This document shows, piece after piece, positions 18,068 through 27,822 of a stretch of DNA of 64,000 bases. Source of the DNA: an uncultured Gammaproteobacteria bacterium. Lineage in GTDB: Bacteria > Pseudomonadota > Gammaproteobacteria > Pseudomonadales > Pseudohongiellaceae. The number at the start of each line of letters is the position of its first letter. The first letter of the stretch is position 1. The notes below the pieces were generated by a model. That model was not told the DNA's origin. It did no database searches and was given only the letters and a program-made list of their open reading frames with translations. The DNA is taken from the NCBI GenBank assembly GCA_913060695.1, contig CAJXUA010000015.1:1-64000 (forward strand), in the 5' to 3' direction. The position numbers and the translations under genes were made by a program.

Positions 18068-18859
18068 ATGACCCTAAATATCAGTCCAATTTCCGCCTTT
18101 AAAGACAACTACATCTGGTTGTTCCAAGTCGGCGCAGAAAAACAGGTTGGGATTGTGGACCCGGGCGATGCGGGTCCTGTGCTGGAGAGCCTTGCAAACC
18201 AAGGATTACAGCTAAATACGATCTTGATTACCCATCATCATCCGGACCACACTGGGGGCATCGAGCAACTCCTCGAAGCGTTTCCCGATGCCAATGTTAT
18301 CGGCTCTCATAGCAGCCGTATTGGCTCTCTCAAGCAGCGCTGCAAACAAGGCGACACGGTGCGTGTCCTCGGCCTCGACTTTGAGGTAATAGAGATCCCG
18401 GGCCATACACTCGACCACATCGCTTTCTATCTTCCAAGTTGCGGCGCGCTCGAACAAGGCGCGGTGTTTTGCGGAGACACGCTCTTTGCAGCAGGTTGTG
18501 GCCGAATTTTCGAGGGCGAAGCGGCCATGATGCATGCCTCACTGGCCAAGCTAGAGGCTTTGCCGGGCAGCACCTTGGTGTACTGTGCGCATGAATATAC
18601 CTTGGCGAATCTTAACTTTGCGCTGGCTGCTGAGCCTGAGAACGCGGATCTGCACGCGCGTTTAGAGGCAACTCAAGCGATGCGCGCGGCTAACCGGCCT
18701 AGTATTCCTTCAAGTATCGCGCTCGAACAGCGAACCAATCCGTTTCTGCGTTGTCATACCAAAGATCTTGTAGAGATGGTGGCAACACATTCCGGTAAGC
18801 AAGCGCGTAACGAAATCGACACCTTTGCACAGCTGCGCGCGTGGAAAGATAATTTTTAG
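18068..18859 (+). CDS. gloB: Hydroxyacylglutathione hydrolase (glyoxalase II)
   Basis: GloB hydrolyses S-lactoylglutathione to lactate and glutathione in methylglyoxal detoxification. This 263-residue metallo-beta-lactamase-fold protein has the metal motif THHHPDHTGG (H56, H58, D60, H61), further ligands in PGHTLDHIAFY and FCGDTLFAAGCGR, and the C-terminal YCAHEYTLANL block and basic residues that bind glutathione. The ATG lies next to the divergent methyltransferase gene, with about 150 bases shared as a promoter region. mltD follows 52 bases later, as in E. coli. Confidence 0.95.
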   Translation: MTLNISPISAFKDNYIWLFQVGAEKQVGIVDPGDAGPVLESLANQGLQLNTILITHHHPDHTGGIEQLLEAFPDANVIGSHSSRIGSLKQRCKQGDTVRVLGLDFEVIEIPGHTLDHIAFYLPSCGALEQGAVFCGDTLFAAGCGRIFEGEAAMMHASLAKLEALPGSTLVYCAHEYTLANLNFALAAEPENADLHARLEATQAMRAANRPSIPSSIALEQRTNPFLRCHTKDLVEMVATHSGKQARNEIDTFAQLRAWKDNF

Positions 18860-18911
18860 GCCCTTAACCTTCGGGCATTCACTTGTTTAGAATTTAGCAA
18901 AAGTACTCCTC

Positions 18912-20579
18912 ATGACATCTATGGTAATTTCAAGCTCGCAGCTCAATCCCACTTTCCCCCGATTCCGCTTCAAGCGTCTCTACATTGTGGTGGCCTCTGC
19001 CGTATTGTTGAACGCTTGTAGTACCGTTTATCAGCCCGATATGGAGGCCGATGAGAGCACCGAGGCAGCTAACGCCTCGCGTATTTTGGGCAATCGCGAC
19101 GCCGCGACACGAGTCTCGATAGTCCCGACTCAGGAAGCCGTCGAGCCTGAAATGATTGAGTTCAAGGATATTTGGGCGCGCATAGGTGCTGGCTTACAGT
19201 TCGCCTATAAATATGACAACGCGCGTATCGACGAGCAGCTGCAATTCTATCGAGATAACCCTAGCTATCTGCAGACCGTCACAGAGCGAGCAAGCCCTTT
19301 CATCTTCGAAATAGTGGAAGAGGTTGAGCGCCGCGGTCTGCCCATGGAGCTGGCGTTATTGCCTATCGTGGAGAGTGCGTTCAACCCCAATGCGGTCTCG
19401 CCAGGCAATTCGGTTGGCCTGTGGCAGATTGGCAGCAGCACCGCGCCAGTGTTAGGCCTGAAACGAGACTGGTGGTACGACGGTAGCCGCGACCCTATTG
19501 CCTCGACCTCGGCAGCCTTAGACTACCTCACTACATTGCAGCAGATGTTCGATGAGAGCTGGCTGCTGTCCCTCGCGGCCTACAACACAGGACCGGGAAA
19601 TGTGCGCAAGGCGATCAACAAGAACGAAGTACGCGACCGCGACGTAGACTACTGGTCACTCAACCTGCCCTCCATCACCGAAGATTTCGCACCTAAACTC
19701 ATAGCACTCAGCCGCCTTGTCGCAGAGCCCGATCATTACGGTATGGAGCTTAGTGACGTGCCCAATGCGCCCGCGGTGAAGCTCGTGGATGTTGGCTATC
19801 AGCTCGACCTTGCCCTCGCGGCGAGTATCGCTGGAATCGATTCGGAGACCCTCTATCAGCTCAACCCTGGCTATAGGCAGTGGGCCACGCACCCAGATGG
19901 CCCCTATGGCCTACTGGTGCCAGTCGCGGTCGCAGATGCCTTCACGAGTGCGCTAGCGGATCAGCGCGACCGACCCAATGTCACATGGGATCGCTATGTG
20001 GTTCAGAGTGGAGATACCCTAGGCAGGATTGCGCAGAAGTTCCGTACTCAAGTGGGAGTATTGCAACAAGTCAACGCAATCGAGGGTAGCCGCATCATCG
20101 CCGGCGAGTCACTGCTCATTCCCCGCGCCTACGACTCCACAGCGCCCATAGCCGCTCCTAATGCTCCCGACTATATTGCGACCGCTAGCCGCTCATCCGC
20201 GGCCAGCACGGTGCCCCCACAGCCTCCTGCGCGTTATACCGTACGCAGCGGCGATAGCCTTTGGCTGATTGCCAATCGTTACCAGATCACAGTTGCACAG
20301 TTAGTGCAGTGGAACTCATTAGGGGCAGATGCCCTGATCAAACCAGGACAGCAATTGGTATTGCAGGGAGATACGACTCTTGCACAGACCAACGGCCAAA
20401 GCACGATCGAGACAGCGCAGCGCTATACCGTGCGTCCAGGCGACTCATTGGCGAGGATTGCGCAGCGCTTTAGAATTACTGCGGAAGATCTAGCGGACTG
20501 GAATTCGATTCAGCTTGGGGACTTGATTCACCCAGGGCAGCAACTACAGCTGCCCCCAGGTGATGCTAATCTCAATTGA
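18912..20579 (+). CDS. mltD: Membrane-bound lytic transglycosylase D with three LysM
   Basis: MltD cleaves peptidoglycan glycan strands in the periplasm, forming 1,6-anhydromuramic acid ends. The 555-residue product has a lipoprotein signal with lipobox LLNAC (lipidated C36). The SLT domain covers about 120-250, with catalytic E154 in LPIVESAFN and the SVGLWQI and AAYNTGPGNV blocks. A middle domain follows, then three LysM repeats (about 361-404, 441-485 and 504-548) starting RYVVQSGDTL, RYTVRSGDSL and RYTVRPGDSL. It follows gloB, an arrangement shared with many gammaproteobacteria. An in-frame ATG three codons on is an alternative start. Confidence 0.94.
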   Translation: MTSMVISSSQLNPTFPRFRFKRLYIVVASAVLLNACSTVYQPDMEADESTEAANASRILGNRDAATRVSIVPTQEAVEPEMIEFKDIWARIGAGLQFAYKYDNARIDEQLQFYRDNPSYLQTVTERASPFIFEIVEEVERRGLPMELALLPIVESAFNPNAVSPGNSVGLWQIGSSTAPVLGLKRDWWYDGSRDPIASTSAALDYLTTLQQMFDESWLLSLAAYNTGPGNVRKAINKNEVRDRDVDYWSLNLPSITEDFAPKLIALSRLVAEPDHYGMELSDVPNAPAVKLVDVGYQLDLALAASIAGIDSETLYQLNPGYRQWATHPDGPYGLLVPVAVADAFTSALADQRDRPNVTWDRYVVQSGDTLGRIAQKFRTQVGVLQQVNAIEGSRIIAGESLLIPRAYDSTAPIAAPNAPDYIATASRSSAASTVPPQPPARYTVRSGDSLWLIANRYQITVAQLVQWNSLGADALIKPGQQLVLQGDTTLAQTNGQSTIETAQRYTVRPGDSLARIAQRFRITAEDLADWNSIQLGDLIHPGQQLQLPPGDANLN

Positions 20580-20587
20580 GCCGCGTT

Positions 20588-22474
20588 TTATAGCGGTTCG
20601 AGATTAGTAGTAATGTCTGAATTGCGACGAGTATTGGCTACGAATGCTTCGAAAGTTTCACGGCCATCGCGTTCGATGTAGGTATCGGTCATTGTCGCGC
20701 GCTCTGCCAGAGACAGCTGCGATAGACTACCGCGAGTCACCTCTTGTAGCTCTAAGACGATGTAAGTGCCATTGCTAAGCGAGAACCCGTTATAGATTGG
20801 CTCGCCTTCGCTTGGGCTTGGCATGGAGAATACCGACTGTAAGACTTCCCCATTCAAGCCTGGCTGATCGCGCGTGGCATCGGTCTGTTCTATCCACTGC
20901 AATTCGTTCTCTACCAATACGTCGTCGATAGAAGACCCGGCTTGGAGTGAGCTCAGTAAAGACTGCCCCAGTGCGCTAGCACGCTCCTTCTCCAACTCCG
21001 TTCGCAGGATTGCGGCAATTTCACCACGGACTTCTTCTAGTGGTTGCAGTGTAGACTCATTGTGTTCACTAACGTGCAGGACAACCGCACGCTCATCCCC
21101 CAATTCGATGACATCGCTGTTATTGCCATCAAGGAGGGTCTCGTCAGAGAACGCCGCAGCGATAATATTCGCATTGCTAGTAATCTCAGTAGAGCCGCCA
21201 AGGCGTGTGAACATTTCGCTTTCGATCACTTCCAAGCCCAGCTCACTCGAAATATCGTCGAGGCCAGTTGTCTCAAATCCCAAATTAGCTAGATCTTCGA
21301 GACGCGAGAAATAAAGGGCGTCTACCTCAGCAGTGCTGATGTCGCGACGGATGCGCTCGGCTACTTCCTCGAACGGAGGATATTCATTGACGGTATTCTC
21401 TGTCAGCTTCACTAAGTGTACGCCGAACTCACTTAGAACTGGCGCGGATACTTCGCCAACCTCAAGTGCAGTCAGCGCCTCTTCAACAGCTGTAGGGAAA
21501 GCAGAGCCATCGGTATAACCGATATCGCCACCCTCTTCTGCTGAGATGGTGTCAGAGGATGCCTCAAGCGCTAGGGCGCCGAAGTCTTCCCCAGCATCTA
21601 AGCGTGCCTTCAAGTCGGCTGCTTGAGCCATGGCGTCCTCTTCACTCAGGTCGCCGCCCGTTTCCAGTAGGATGTGCGATGCGCGGCGCTGTGATGCAGA
21701 GTTAAAGGCACTACTCTCTGCATCGTATTGGGCCTGTACTGCTGATTCATTGACGCTAACTTCATCGAAAATGGCGCTCTTATCGAGTACCACGTATTTG
21801 ATGCTCACTTCCTCATCCAGCATGAAGCGCTCTGCGTTGTTTTGGTAATAGGCCTCAATCTGCTCTGCAGGGATTGGCTCGCCCATGGTGCGATTACCCA
21901 AGGTGACGGATACGAAGCGGAAATCACGTGTCTGTGATGATAGGGCCGCCATGCGATCTAGTTCTGCCTCTGTCACGAAGCTTGTGGAGGCATAAGCATT
22001 GACCAATTGGCCCACGACCATCTGCTCTTGTAGTGCTTGGCGATAGCCTTGAACGGTAAAGCCCTGGGTCGCCATAGTGCGTAGTGCGAGGTCTGAATTG
22101 AAAACCCCGCCAATCTGAAACTGGGGGCTGCTAATAATCTGGCGATCGATCGCGTCACTCGATATCGTCATATTCGCATCGCGAGTGGCCTGTCGCATCA
22201 GGCGGTCTTCAACAAGCTGGTTCAAGGCGATTTGACGCAGCAGACCTTCGTCTAGGTCACCGAGGTCACCACCAACGCTGGCGAGAAGGTTTTGGACATT
22301 TGTCGCCAATTCGGGTTCGGTGATCTTCTCACCGTTCACCTCTGCAACGGTTCCGTTGTTGGCCAGCCCACCTACGATGGACTCAACGCCAAATAAGGCC
22401 ATGACAGCAATGATGAAACCAATAATGACCTTGGCAATCAAACCCTGTGAATTTTCTCTAATCGTCTGCAGCAT
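20588..22474 (-). CDS. ppiD: Periplasmic folding chaperone PpiD
   Basis: PpiD is an inner-membrane-anchored periplasmic chaperone working near the SecYEG exit. The 628-residue product has one N-terminal membrane segment (about 14-35), SurA-like N-terminal chaperone helices, and a single parvulin domain (about 265-355) with RRASHILLETGG, GGDIGYTDGSAFP and EFGVHLVKL blocks. A long C-terminal chaperone region is rich in acidic residues. It is downstream of hupB in the conserved lon-hupB-ppiD order, but a terminator at 22553-22578 separates it from hupB. The ATG at 22474 precedes MLQTIRENSQGLIAK, the usual family start. Confidence 0.94.
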   Translation of the reverse strand: MLQTIRENSQGLIAKVIIGFIIAVMALFGVESIVGGLANNGTVAEVNGEKITEPELATNVQNLLASVGGDLGDLDEGLLRQIALNQLVEDRLMRQATRDANMTISSDAIDRQIISSPQFQIGGVFNSDLALRTMATQGFTVQGYRQALQEQMVVGQLVNAYASTSFVTEAELDRMAALSSQTRDFRFVSVTLGNRTMGEPIPAEQIEAYYQNNAERFMLDEEVSIKYVVLDKSAIFDEVSVNESAVQAQYDAESSAFNSASQRRASHILLETGGDLSEEDAMAQAADLKARLDAGEDFGALALEASSDTISAEEGGDIGYTDGSAFPTAVEEALTALEVGEVSAPVLSEFGVHLVKLTENTVNEYPPFEEVAERIRRDISTAEVDALYFSRLEDLANLGFETTGLDDISSELGLEVIESEMFTRLGGSTEITSNANIIAAAFSDETLLDGNNSDVIELGDERAVVLHVSEHNESTLQPLEEVRGEIAAILRTELEKERASALGQSLLSSLQAGSSIDDVLVENELQWIEQTDATRDQPGLNGEVLQSVFSMPSPSEGEPIYNGFSLSNGTYIVLELQEVTRGSLSQLSLAERATMTDTYIERDGRETFEAFVANTRRNSDITTNLEPL

Positions 22475-22552
22475 ATCGGTACCTGTTGGAGAATCGAGTC
22501 TTAGCTAAATCGAATGGTGTGCGAAGCAGCTATTAAGAACCCTTTTTAAACT

Positions 22553-22578
22553 AAAAAGGCGCATCACTGATGCGCCTT
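22553..22578 (-). terminator. Terminator downstream of hupB
   Basis: On the minus strand AAGGCGCATCAGTGATGCGCCTT forms a stem of about 10 bp with a short loop, followed by TTTAG (five A on the plus strand at 22553-22557). It ends the hupB transcript about 100 bases after its stop and before ppiD. Confidence 0.8.
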
Positions 22579-22679
22579 ATAAATTCCACTGTGCGATTGG
22601 GAGTATCTCTCCGTCGCAATCAGATCATTTGTCGTGAGACTAGAACTGATCTGATTAGCTATGGAATCTTGACTTTAAG

Positions 22680-22955
22680 TTAAATATTAACTGAGTCTTT
22701 TAGTGCTTTGCCTGCTTTGAAAGTTGGCACTTTAGCAGCTTTGATCTGGATGGTAGCGCCGGTTTGGGGATTACGTCCCTGACGTGCTGCGCGCTCTTTC
22801 GTAGTGAAAGTACCAAAACCAACAAGCACTACTGGGTCGCTTTTCTTCAGTGAGTCTGTGATCGCATCGATCATGGCATCAATTACGCGTCCAGCTGTTG
22901 CTTTTGGTATATCGGCACCTGCTGCCACAGCATCGATTAATTCTGATTTGTTCAC
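22680..22955 (-). CDS. hupB: DNA-binding protein HU-beta
   Basis: HU is a nucleoid protein that bends DNA as a dimer. This 91-residue product has the HU signature [21 protein letters not shown] (about residues 46-66, including the beta-arm with RNPQTG) and the usual [14 protein letters not shown] end. The start codon is GTG at 22953-22955, with AAGGGG about six bases before it. It lies between lon and ppiD as in E. coli. A near-consensus promoter upstream (see 23097-23126) would give a 5' leader of about 135 bases. Confidence 0.97.
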   Translation of the reverse strand: MNKSELIDAVAAGADIPKATAGRVIDAMIDAITDSLKKSDPVVLVGFGTFTTKERAARQGRNPQTGATIQIKAAKVPTFKAGKALKDSVNI

Positions 22956-23096
22956 GGTATCCCCTTATTTTTCTATGTTGATTGTGCTTGAAAACCTAGG
23001 CAGTAAAATGACGATTCACTTCCCACCATAAGTATTGTTATTTTGTCTGATTTTTTTATCCAAAAAAAATGGCTCGATAAGCAATACGACCGGCAC

Positions 23097-23126
23097 TTTA
23101 TACCAAGTCACGGAAAGCTGTGTCAA
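23097..23126 (-). promoter_or_regulatory. Probable sigma-70 promoter of hupB
   Basis: On the minus strand TTGACA (23121-23126) and TATAAA (23097-23102) are 18 bases apart, close to the sigma-70 consensus. It points at hupB. The -35 lies inside a large inverted repeat (23109-23148) that follows the lon stop. Confidence 0.7.
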
Positions 23127-23148
23127 CAGGAAACACAGGCTTTTCGTG
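23109..23148. terminator. Large inverted repeat between lon and hupB
   Basis: cacggaaagctgtgt (23109-23123) pairs with acacaggcttttcgtg (23133-23148): about 14 pairs with two irregular positions around a 9-base loop. It begins five bases after the lon stop, so it may end or stabilise the lon mRNA. There is no T-run on the minus-strand side. It also covers the hupB -35 element. Confidence 0.5.
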
Positions 23149-23152
23149 CTAT

Positions 23153-25588
23153 TCAGTGCGTATTTATGTGCAATTCGTCCTTGCTTTTGTCGCCCTCTTC
23201 GGCAGCAGGAGCAATCGCGGTTTTTATTGCCTCAGCACCTGCGATTGGGACCGGTCGATATTCTAATGCCAACTCTAGAACTTGATCGATCCAACGTACG
23301 GGTCGAATGTCCAAATCGGCTTTCACATTATCTGGAATTTCTTTCAAATCGCGCTCGTTGTCTGCAGGGATTATCACAGTTTTGATATTCCCTCGATGAG
23401 CGGCTAGCAATTTCTCTTTAAGCCCACCGATGCGCAATACTTGACCACGCAAAGTGATCTCACCAGTCATCGCCACATCGGAACGAACGGGAATACCCGT
23501 CAATGCCGAGACCAACGCGGTGCACATGCCCACACCTGCACTTGGGCCATCCTTCGGAGTTGCCCCCTCAGGGACATGAATATGCAGGTCGATGGTCTCG
23601 TGGAAGCCCGACTTCAGCCCTAGCGACGGCGCACGACTCCGTACGACGGTGATAGCGGCCTGAATAGACTCCTGCATGACATCGCCTAGAGAGCCTGTCT
23701 TAATCGTCTTGCCTTTGCCTTCCAAGGCCACAGCCTCGATAGTCAATAATTCGCCGCCCACCTGCGTCCAAGCAAGGCCATTGACCTGACCAACGAGGTT
23801 AGTCTCCTCTGCGACACCGAAATCGAACTTACGGACGCCGGAATATTTCTCGAGAAGCTCGCCAGTGAGTACGATGGGCGCTGGTTTCTTCGAATCGCTG
23901 TTCTCTTTCACGACTTTGCGGCAAATTTTGGCGATTTCTCGTTCAAGATTACGCACACCCGCCTCACGCGTGTAATAGCGCACGAGGTCCTGAATAGGCT
24001 CTGTACCAATCTCCAACTCGTCTTTGCGCAAGCCGTTGTTCTTCTGCTGCTTAGGCACTAAATAACGACTGGCGATGTTAATCTTCTCGTCTTCGGTATA
24101 GCCAGGTAGACGAATGATCTCCATACGATCCAACAATGGACCGGGGATATTCATCGTATTAGACGTACACACGAACATGACTTCGGACAAATCATAATCC
24201 ACTTCTAGATAATGATCGTTGAAACTGTGGTTCTGCTCTGGGTCCAAAACCTCCAATAAAGCGGAAGCTGGGTCGCCACGATTATCCATGCCCATCTTGT
24301 CGATTTCATCCAGCAAGAATAAGGGATTCTTGACCCCTACTTTAGATAATTTCTGTAATAACTTGCCTGGCAATGAACCGATATAGGTGCGACGGTGGCC
24401 ACGAATCTCTGCTTCATCACGCACACCGCCCAAGGCCATGCGCACGAATTTGCGATTAGTAGCACGCGCAATAGACTCGCCAAGAGATGTCTTGCCTACC
24501 CCGGGTGGACCTACCAAGCAGAGAATGGGGCCTTTCAATTTCTTTACGCGCTTCTGTACAGCCAAGTATTCCAGAATGCGGGTCTTTACCTCTTCTAGAC
24601 CATAATGATCATTGTCCAGTACGCCCTCTGCCTTATCGAGATCGAGGCGCACTTTGCTGCGCGCCTTCCAAGGAATGCTGACCATCCAGTCAATATAGGT
24701 GCGGACAACGGAAGCCTCTGAAGACATTGGCGACATCATGCGCAGCTTATTGAGCTCGGACATCGCCTTCTCTTTCGCCTCGACAGGCATTCCCGCTTCT
24801 TCGATGCGAGACTTAAGCTCTTCAGCCTCGTTAGGCGCATCATCCAACTCACCCATCTCTTTCTGAATAGCCTTCATCTGCTCGTTCAGATAATACTCGC
24901 GCTGGCTCTTCTCCATCTGCTTCTTAACGCGGCCACGAATGCGCTTTTCGACTTGGAAAAGATCGATCTCAGATTCGATCAGGCCCATCAAGTGTTCGAT
25001 GCGTGGCTGCAAGCTGACGAGCTCGAGTAGGTTTTGCTTCTCTTGAATCTGCAGGGACATGTGTGAGGCGATGGTGTCTACAAGACGACCAGGCTCGTCG
25101 ATGCTGGAGATCGAGGTCATGACCTCTGGCGGAATCTTCTTACTTAACTGCACGTATTGTTCGAACTGCGCAAGAAGTGAGCGAACCAGTAGTTCACCCT
25201 GCTTCTCGGCCAGTGCCTCAGCGCTTAACGCTGCAATATGCGCCTGGAAATAGTCTGTCTCCAACTCCACCAGCTTGATGCGTGCCCGGCTAACCCCTTC
25301 CACTAAGACCTTCACCGTGCCATCAGGCAGGCGGATCAGTTGCAGAATGCTAGCGACAGTGCCGATCTCGAAGATATCGCGAGTGCTGGGATCGTCATCC
25401 GTAGGGTTTTTCTGTGCGACCAATAAGACTTGCTTGCCAGTATTCATGGCAACTTCAAGCGCCTTAATAGACTTGGGGCGACCTACGAACAGGGGTTGGA
25501 CTATTTGGGGGTAAACCACGACATCGCGCAATGGCAACAACGGGAGAATGGTTTTGGCGATTTCGGGTGTATCTGACATAAGACCCAT
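23153..25588 (-). CDS. lon: ATP-dependent protease Lon
   Basis: Lon degrades misfolded and regulatory proteins in the cytoplasm. The 811-residue product has the N-terminal substrate domain ([14 protein letters not shown] at about 17-30), a central coiled region, an AAA+ domain with Walker [10 protein letters not shown] (about 358-366) and Walker [10 protein letters not shown], and the C-terminal protease domain. The latter has Ser in [11 protein letters not shown] (about 682) and Lys in [13 protein letters not shown] (about 724), the Ser-Lys dyad. It sits between clpX and hupB in the conserved order. A sigma-32-like promoter is visible upstream. Start at 25588; the ATG three codons on is possible. 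Confidence 0.97.
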   Translation of the reverse strand: MGLMSDTPEIAKTILPLLPLRDVVVYPQIVQPLFVGRPKSIKALEVAMNTGKQVLLVAQKNPTDDDPSTRDIFEIGTVASILQLIRLPDGTVKVLVEGVSRARIKLVELETDYFQAHIAALSAEALAEKQGELLVRSLLAQFEQYVQLSKKIPPEVMTSISSIDEPGRLVDTIASHMSLQIQEKQNLLELVSLQPRIEHLMGLIESEIDLFQVEKRIRGRVKKQMEKSQREYYLNEQMKAIQKEMGELDDAPNEAEELKSRIEEAGMPVEAKEKAMSELNKLRMMSPMSSEASVVRTYIDWMVSIPWKARSKVRLDLDKAEGVLDNDHYGLEEVKTRILEYLAVQKRVKKLKGPILCLVGPPGVGKTSLGESIARATNRKFVRMALGGVRDEAEIRGHRRTYIGSLPGKLLQKLSKVGVKNPLFLLDEIDKMGMDNRGDPASALLEVLDPEQNHSFNDHYLEVDYDLSEVMFVCTSNTMNIPGPLLDRMEIIRLPGYTEDEKINIASRYLVPKQQKNNGLRKDELEIGTEPIQDLVRYYTREAGVRNLEREIAKICRKVVKENSDSKKPAPIVLTGELLEKYSGVRKFDFGVAEETNLVGQVNGLAWTQVGGELLTIEAVALEGKGKTIKTGSLGDVMQESIQAAITVVRSRAPSLGLKSGFHETIDLHIHVPEGATPKDGPSAGVGMCTALVSALTGIPVRSDVAMTGEITLRGQVLRIGGLKEKLLAAHRGNIKTVIIPADNERDLKEIPDNVKADLDIRPVRWIDQVLELALEYRPVPIAGAEAIKTAIAPAAEEGDKSKDELHINTH

Positions 25589-25646
25589 AGCTAACGTCCT
25601 GAATAATGATGGTGAGGCTTTGCAGTCTCAATAAGTACAGGTGCTT

Positions 25647-25676
25647 ATCTTGGGGCTTATCGTGTCGATTTCAATC
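25647..25676 (-). promoter_or_regulatory. Candidate sigma-32 promoter of lon
   Basis: On the minus strand GATTGAAA and CCCCAAGAT are spaced so that 13 bases lie between TTGAAA (25669-25674) and CCCCAA (25650-25655). The heat-shock consensus is CTTGAAA and CCCCATNT with 11-16 bases between. It lies about 60 bases before the lon start. lon is a classical heat-shock gene, which supports the call. Confidence 0.55.
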
Positions 25677-25730
25677 CGCCGCTTCGCGTCTAGCACTTTA
25701 TGGGTATGCAAAGCGGCGAAAAGGCCCCTC

Positions 25731-27020
25731 CTAATGCTCCTCGGTCGCAGCACGTGTAGGCTGCTCACGATTCTCATAGACCAATAATGGTTCGGATTCC
25801 CCGTTGATGACGGCAGCGTCGATAATGACCTTGCTGACTTTCTCCATGGAAGGAATCTTATACATCGTGTCGAGCAGTACGCTCTCCATGATAGAGCGCA
25901 GACCACGTGCACCGGTTTTGCGCTCTTTTGCTTTTGCCGCAACGGCGCTCAAGGCCTCGTCACGGAACTGAATTTCCACGTTCTCCATCTCAAACAGCTT
26001 CTGATACTGCTTGATAAGAGCATTTTTCGGCTCTTTGATGATGCGAACCAAGGCGTCGAGATCGAGCTCATCGAGAGTGGCGATCATGGGCAGACGACCC
26101 ACAAACTCAGGGATCAGGCCATATTTCACTAAGTCTTCCGGCTCTACATTGCGCAATGCTTCGCCCACACGATGCTCGACATCTTTGCTGCGTACCTCGG
26201 CGCTAAAGCCGATACCGCTCTTCTCAGAGCGATCGCGAATGATCTTATCGAGGCCAGCAAATGCGCCGCCACAGATAAACAGAATATTAGAGGTGTCGAC
26301 CTGCAGGAATTCCTGCTGCGGATGCTTACGGCCACCCTGCGGCGGTACCGATGCCACTGTACCTTCGATCAACTTAAGAAGCGCTTGCTGCACGCCCTCG
26401 CCCGAAACATCACGGGTAATCGATGGGTTGTCGGATTTACGTGAGATCTTGTCGATTTCGTCGATATAGACGATGCCGATCTGGGCTTTCTCAACGTCGT
26501 AGTCACACTTCTGCAACAGCTTCTGAATGATGTTCTCGACGTCTTCGCCGACGTAACCGGCCTCTGTCAGGGTGGTGGCGTCTGCGATGGTAAAGGGCAC
26601 GTCCAAAAGGCGCGCGAGCGTCTCCGCCAGCAGGGTTTTACCAGTGCCGGTCGGGCCTACCATCAAAATATTGCTCTTGCCGAGTTCTACGCCACCGGCA
26701 CCACTCTCGTAGTTCAGGCGCTTGTAGTGGTTATAAACAGCGACGGCGAGGACTTTCTTGGCATTGTCCTGCCCAATAACATACTCATCGAGGGTCTTCT
26801 TGATCTCTTCCGGGATAGGTAACTTTTTGCTGCCTGACTCGGAGTCCTTCTCCTGAATTTCTTCCCTAATGATGTCATTGCAAAGATCAACGCACTCATC
26901 GCATACAAATACGGATGGTCCGGCGATCAGTTTGCGTACTTCATGCTGACTCTTTCCACAGAAGGAGCAGTAGAGCAGTTTGCCGCTGTCATCGCCTTTG
27001 TTGAAACGATCATCTGACAT
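25731..27020 (-). CDS. clpX: ATP-dependent unfoldase ClpX
   Basis: ClpX unfolds tagged proteins and feeds them to ClpP. The 429-residue product has the N-terminal zinc-binding domain with C18, C21, C40 and C43, Walker A GPTGTGKT (122-129), the pore-loop GYVGEDVEN, Walker B YIDEIDKI, the [11 protein letters not shown] sensor-2 region and the usual IGF-containing loop region (SGIGFSAEV). It lies between clpP and lon on the same strand, with its own probable promoter in the 181-base gap after clpP. ATG at 27020 with GAGGGAAAG just upstream. Confidence 0.97.
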   Translation of the reverse strand: MSDDRFNKGDDSGKLLYCSFCGKSQHEVRKLIAGPSVFVCDECVDLCNDIIREEIQEKDSESGSKKLPIPEEIKKTLDEYVIGQDNAKKVLAVAVYNHYKRLNYESGAGGVELGKSNILMVGPTGTGKTLLAETLARLLDVPFTIADATTLTEAGYVGEDVENIIQKLLQKCDYDVEKAQIGIVYIDEIDKISRKSDNPSITRDVSGEGVQQALLKLIEGTVASVPPQGGRKHPQQEFLQVDTSNILFICGGAFAGLDKIIRDRSEKSGIGFSAEVRSKDVEHRVGEALRNVEPEDLVKYGLIPEFVGRLPMIATLDELDLDALVRIIKEPKNALIKQYQKLFEMENVEIQFRDEALSAVAAKAKERKTGARGLRSIMESVLLDTMYKIPSMEKVSKVIIDAAVINGESEPLLVYENREQPTRAATEEH

Positions 27021-27050
27021 TCAACTTTCCCTCTAAATCGGTTCGTGACC

Positions 27051-27079
27051 AGATTACAGGACTTTGGAGGACTCTCCAA
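27051..27079 (-). promoter_or_regulatory. Probable clpX promoter with palindromic -35
   Basis: On the minus strand TTGGAG (27074-27079) and TAATCT (27051-27056) are 17 bases apart. The -35 is the left half of a perfect inverted repeat, TTGGAG-AGTC-CTCCAA (27064-27079). It lies about 30 bases before the clpX start. The repeat could be an operator; no known regulator is recognised. Confidence 0.55.
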
Positions 27080-27201
27080 TAGCTTCTGGATAACTGGTTA
27101 TGCGTATGCGTTAGATAGTTCATCGGCAAACTTAGCGGCAATCATAGTGTTTGCCGCACAATTTTTACCGATAGTGGAAAAACTAGCGAATTCGCCGAGT
27201 G

Positions 27202-27822
27202 TTACATCACACGCTGATTGAGTACCTTATCCACAAGGCCATATTCCACGGCCTCGTCGGCACTCATGAATCGATCGCGTTCTGTATCCGCTGCGATCAC
27301 ATCAAGGTCTTTCCCGGTGTGTGCCGCCATAATCTTGTTGAGCTGGTGGCGTAACTTAATGATTTCATTAGCTTGTATTTCAATGTCAGCCGCCTGACCC
27401 TGCGCGCCGCCGCTAGGCTGGTGAATCATCATGCGCGAGTGTGGCAGCGCGAAACGCTTGCCTTTGGTACCACCTGCTAGCAGCAAAGCCCCCATACTGG
27501 CGGCTTGCCCGATACACATCGTGCTCACATTGGGATTGATGAACTGCATGGTGTCGTAAATCGACAGGCCCGCAGTCACAGATCCACCAGGGGAGTTGAT
27601 GTACAGGTGGATATCCTTATCAGGATTCTCGGACTCGAGGAATAGCAACTGCGCCACTACGAGATTGGCCATATAGTCTTCGACTTGGCCAACCACGAAA
27701 ATGACGCGATCCTTCAGGAGTCGCGAATAGATGTCATAGGAGCGTTCTCCCCTGGCGGTCTGTTCGATCACCATGGGAACTAGCGCGTTAGTGACTATCT
27801 CTTGCTTATGATCCATATTCAC
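27202..27822 (-). CDS. clpP: ATP-dependent Clp protease proteolytic subunit
   Basis: ClpP is the tetradecameric serine peptidase partnered by ClpX and ClpA. The 206-residue frame has S109 ([11 protein letters not shown]), H134 ([11 protein letters not shown]) and D183 (TERDRFMSA), the full triad, and the NSPGGSV oxyanion strand. The gene directly abuts tig: the tig stop (27823-27825) is followed at once by GTG AAT ATG. Translation may start at the GTG at 27822 or at the ATG at 27816, for which AGGTG would be the ribosome site; translational coupling to tig is likely. Confidence 0.97.
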   Translation of the reverse strand: MNMDHKQEIVTNALVPMVIEQTARGERSYDIYSRLLKDRVIFVVGQVEDYMANLVVAQLLFLESENPDKDIHLYINSPGGSVTAGLSIYDTMQFINPNVSTMCIGQAASMGALLLAGGTKGKRFALPHSRMMIHQPSGGAQGQAADIEIQANEIIKLRHQLNKIMAAHTGKDLDVIAADTERDRFMSADEAVEYGLVDKVLNQRVM

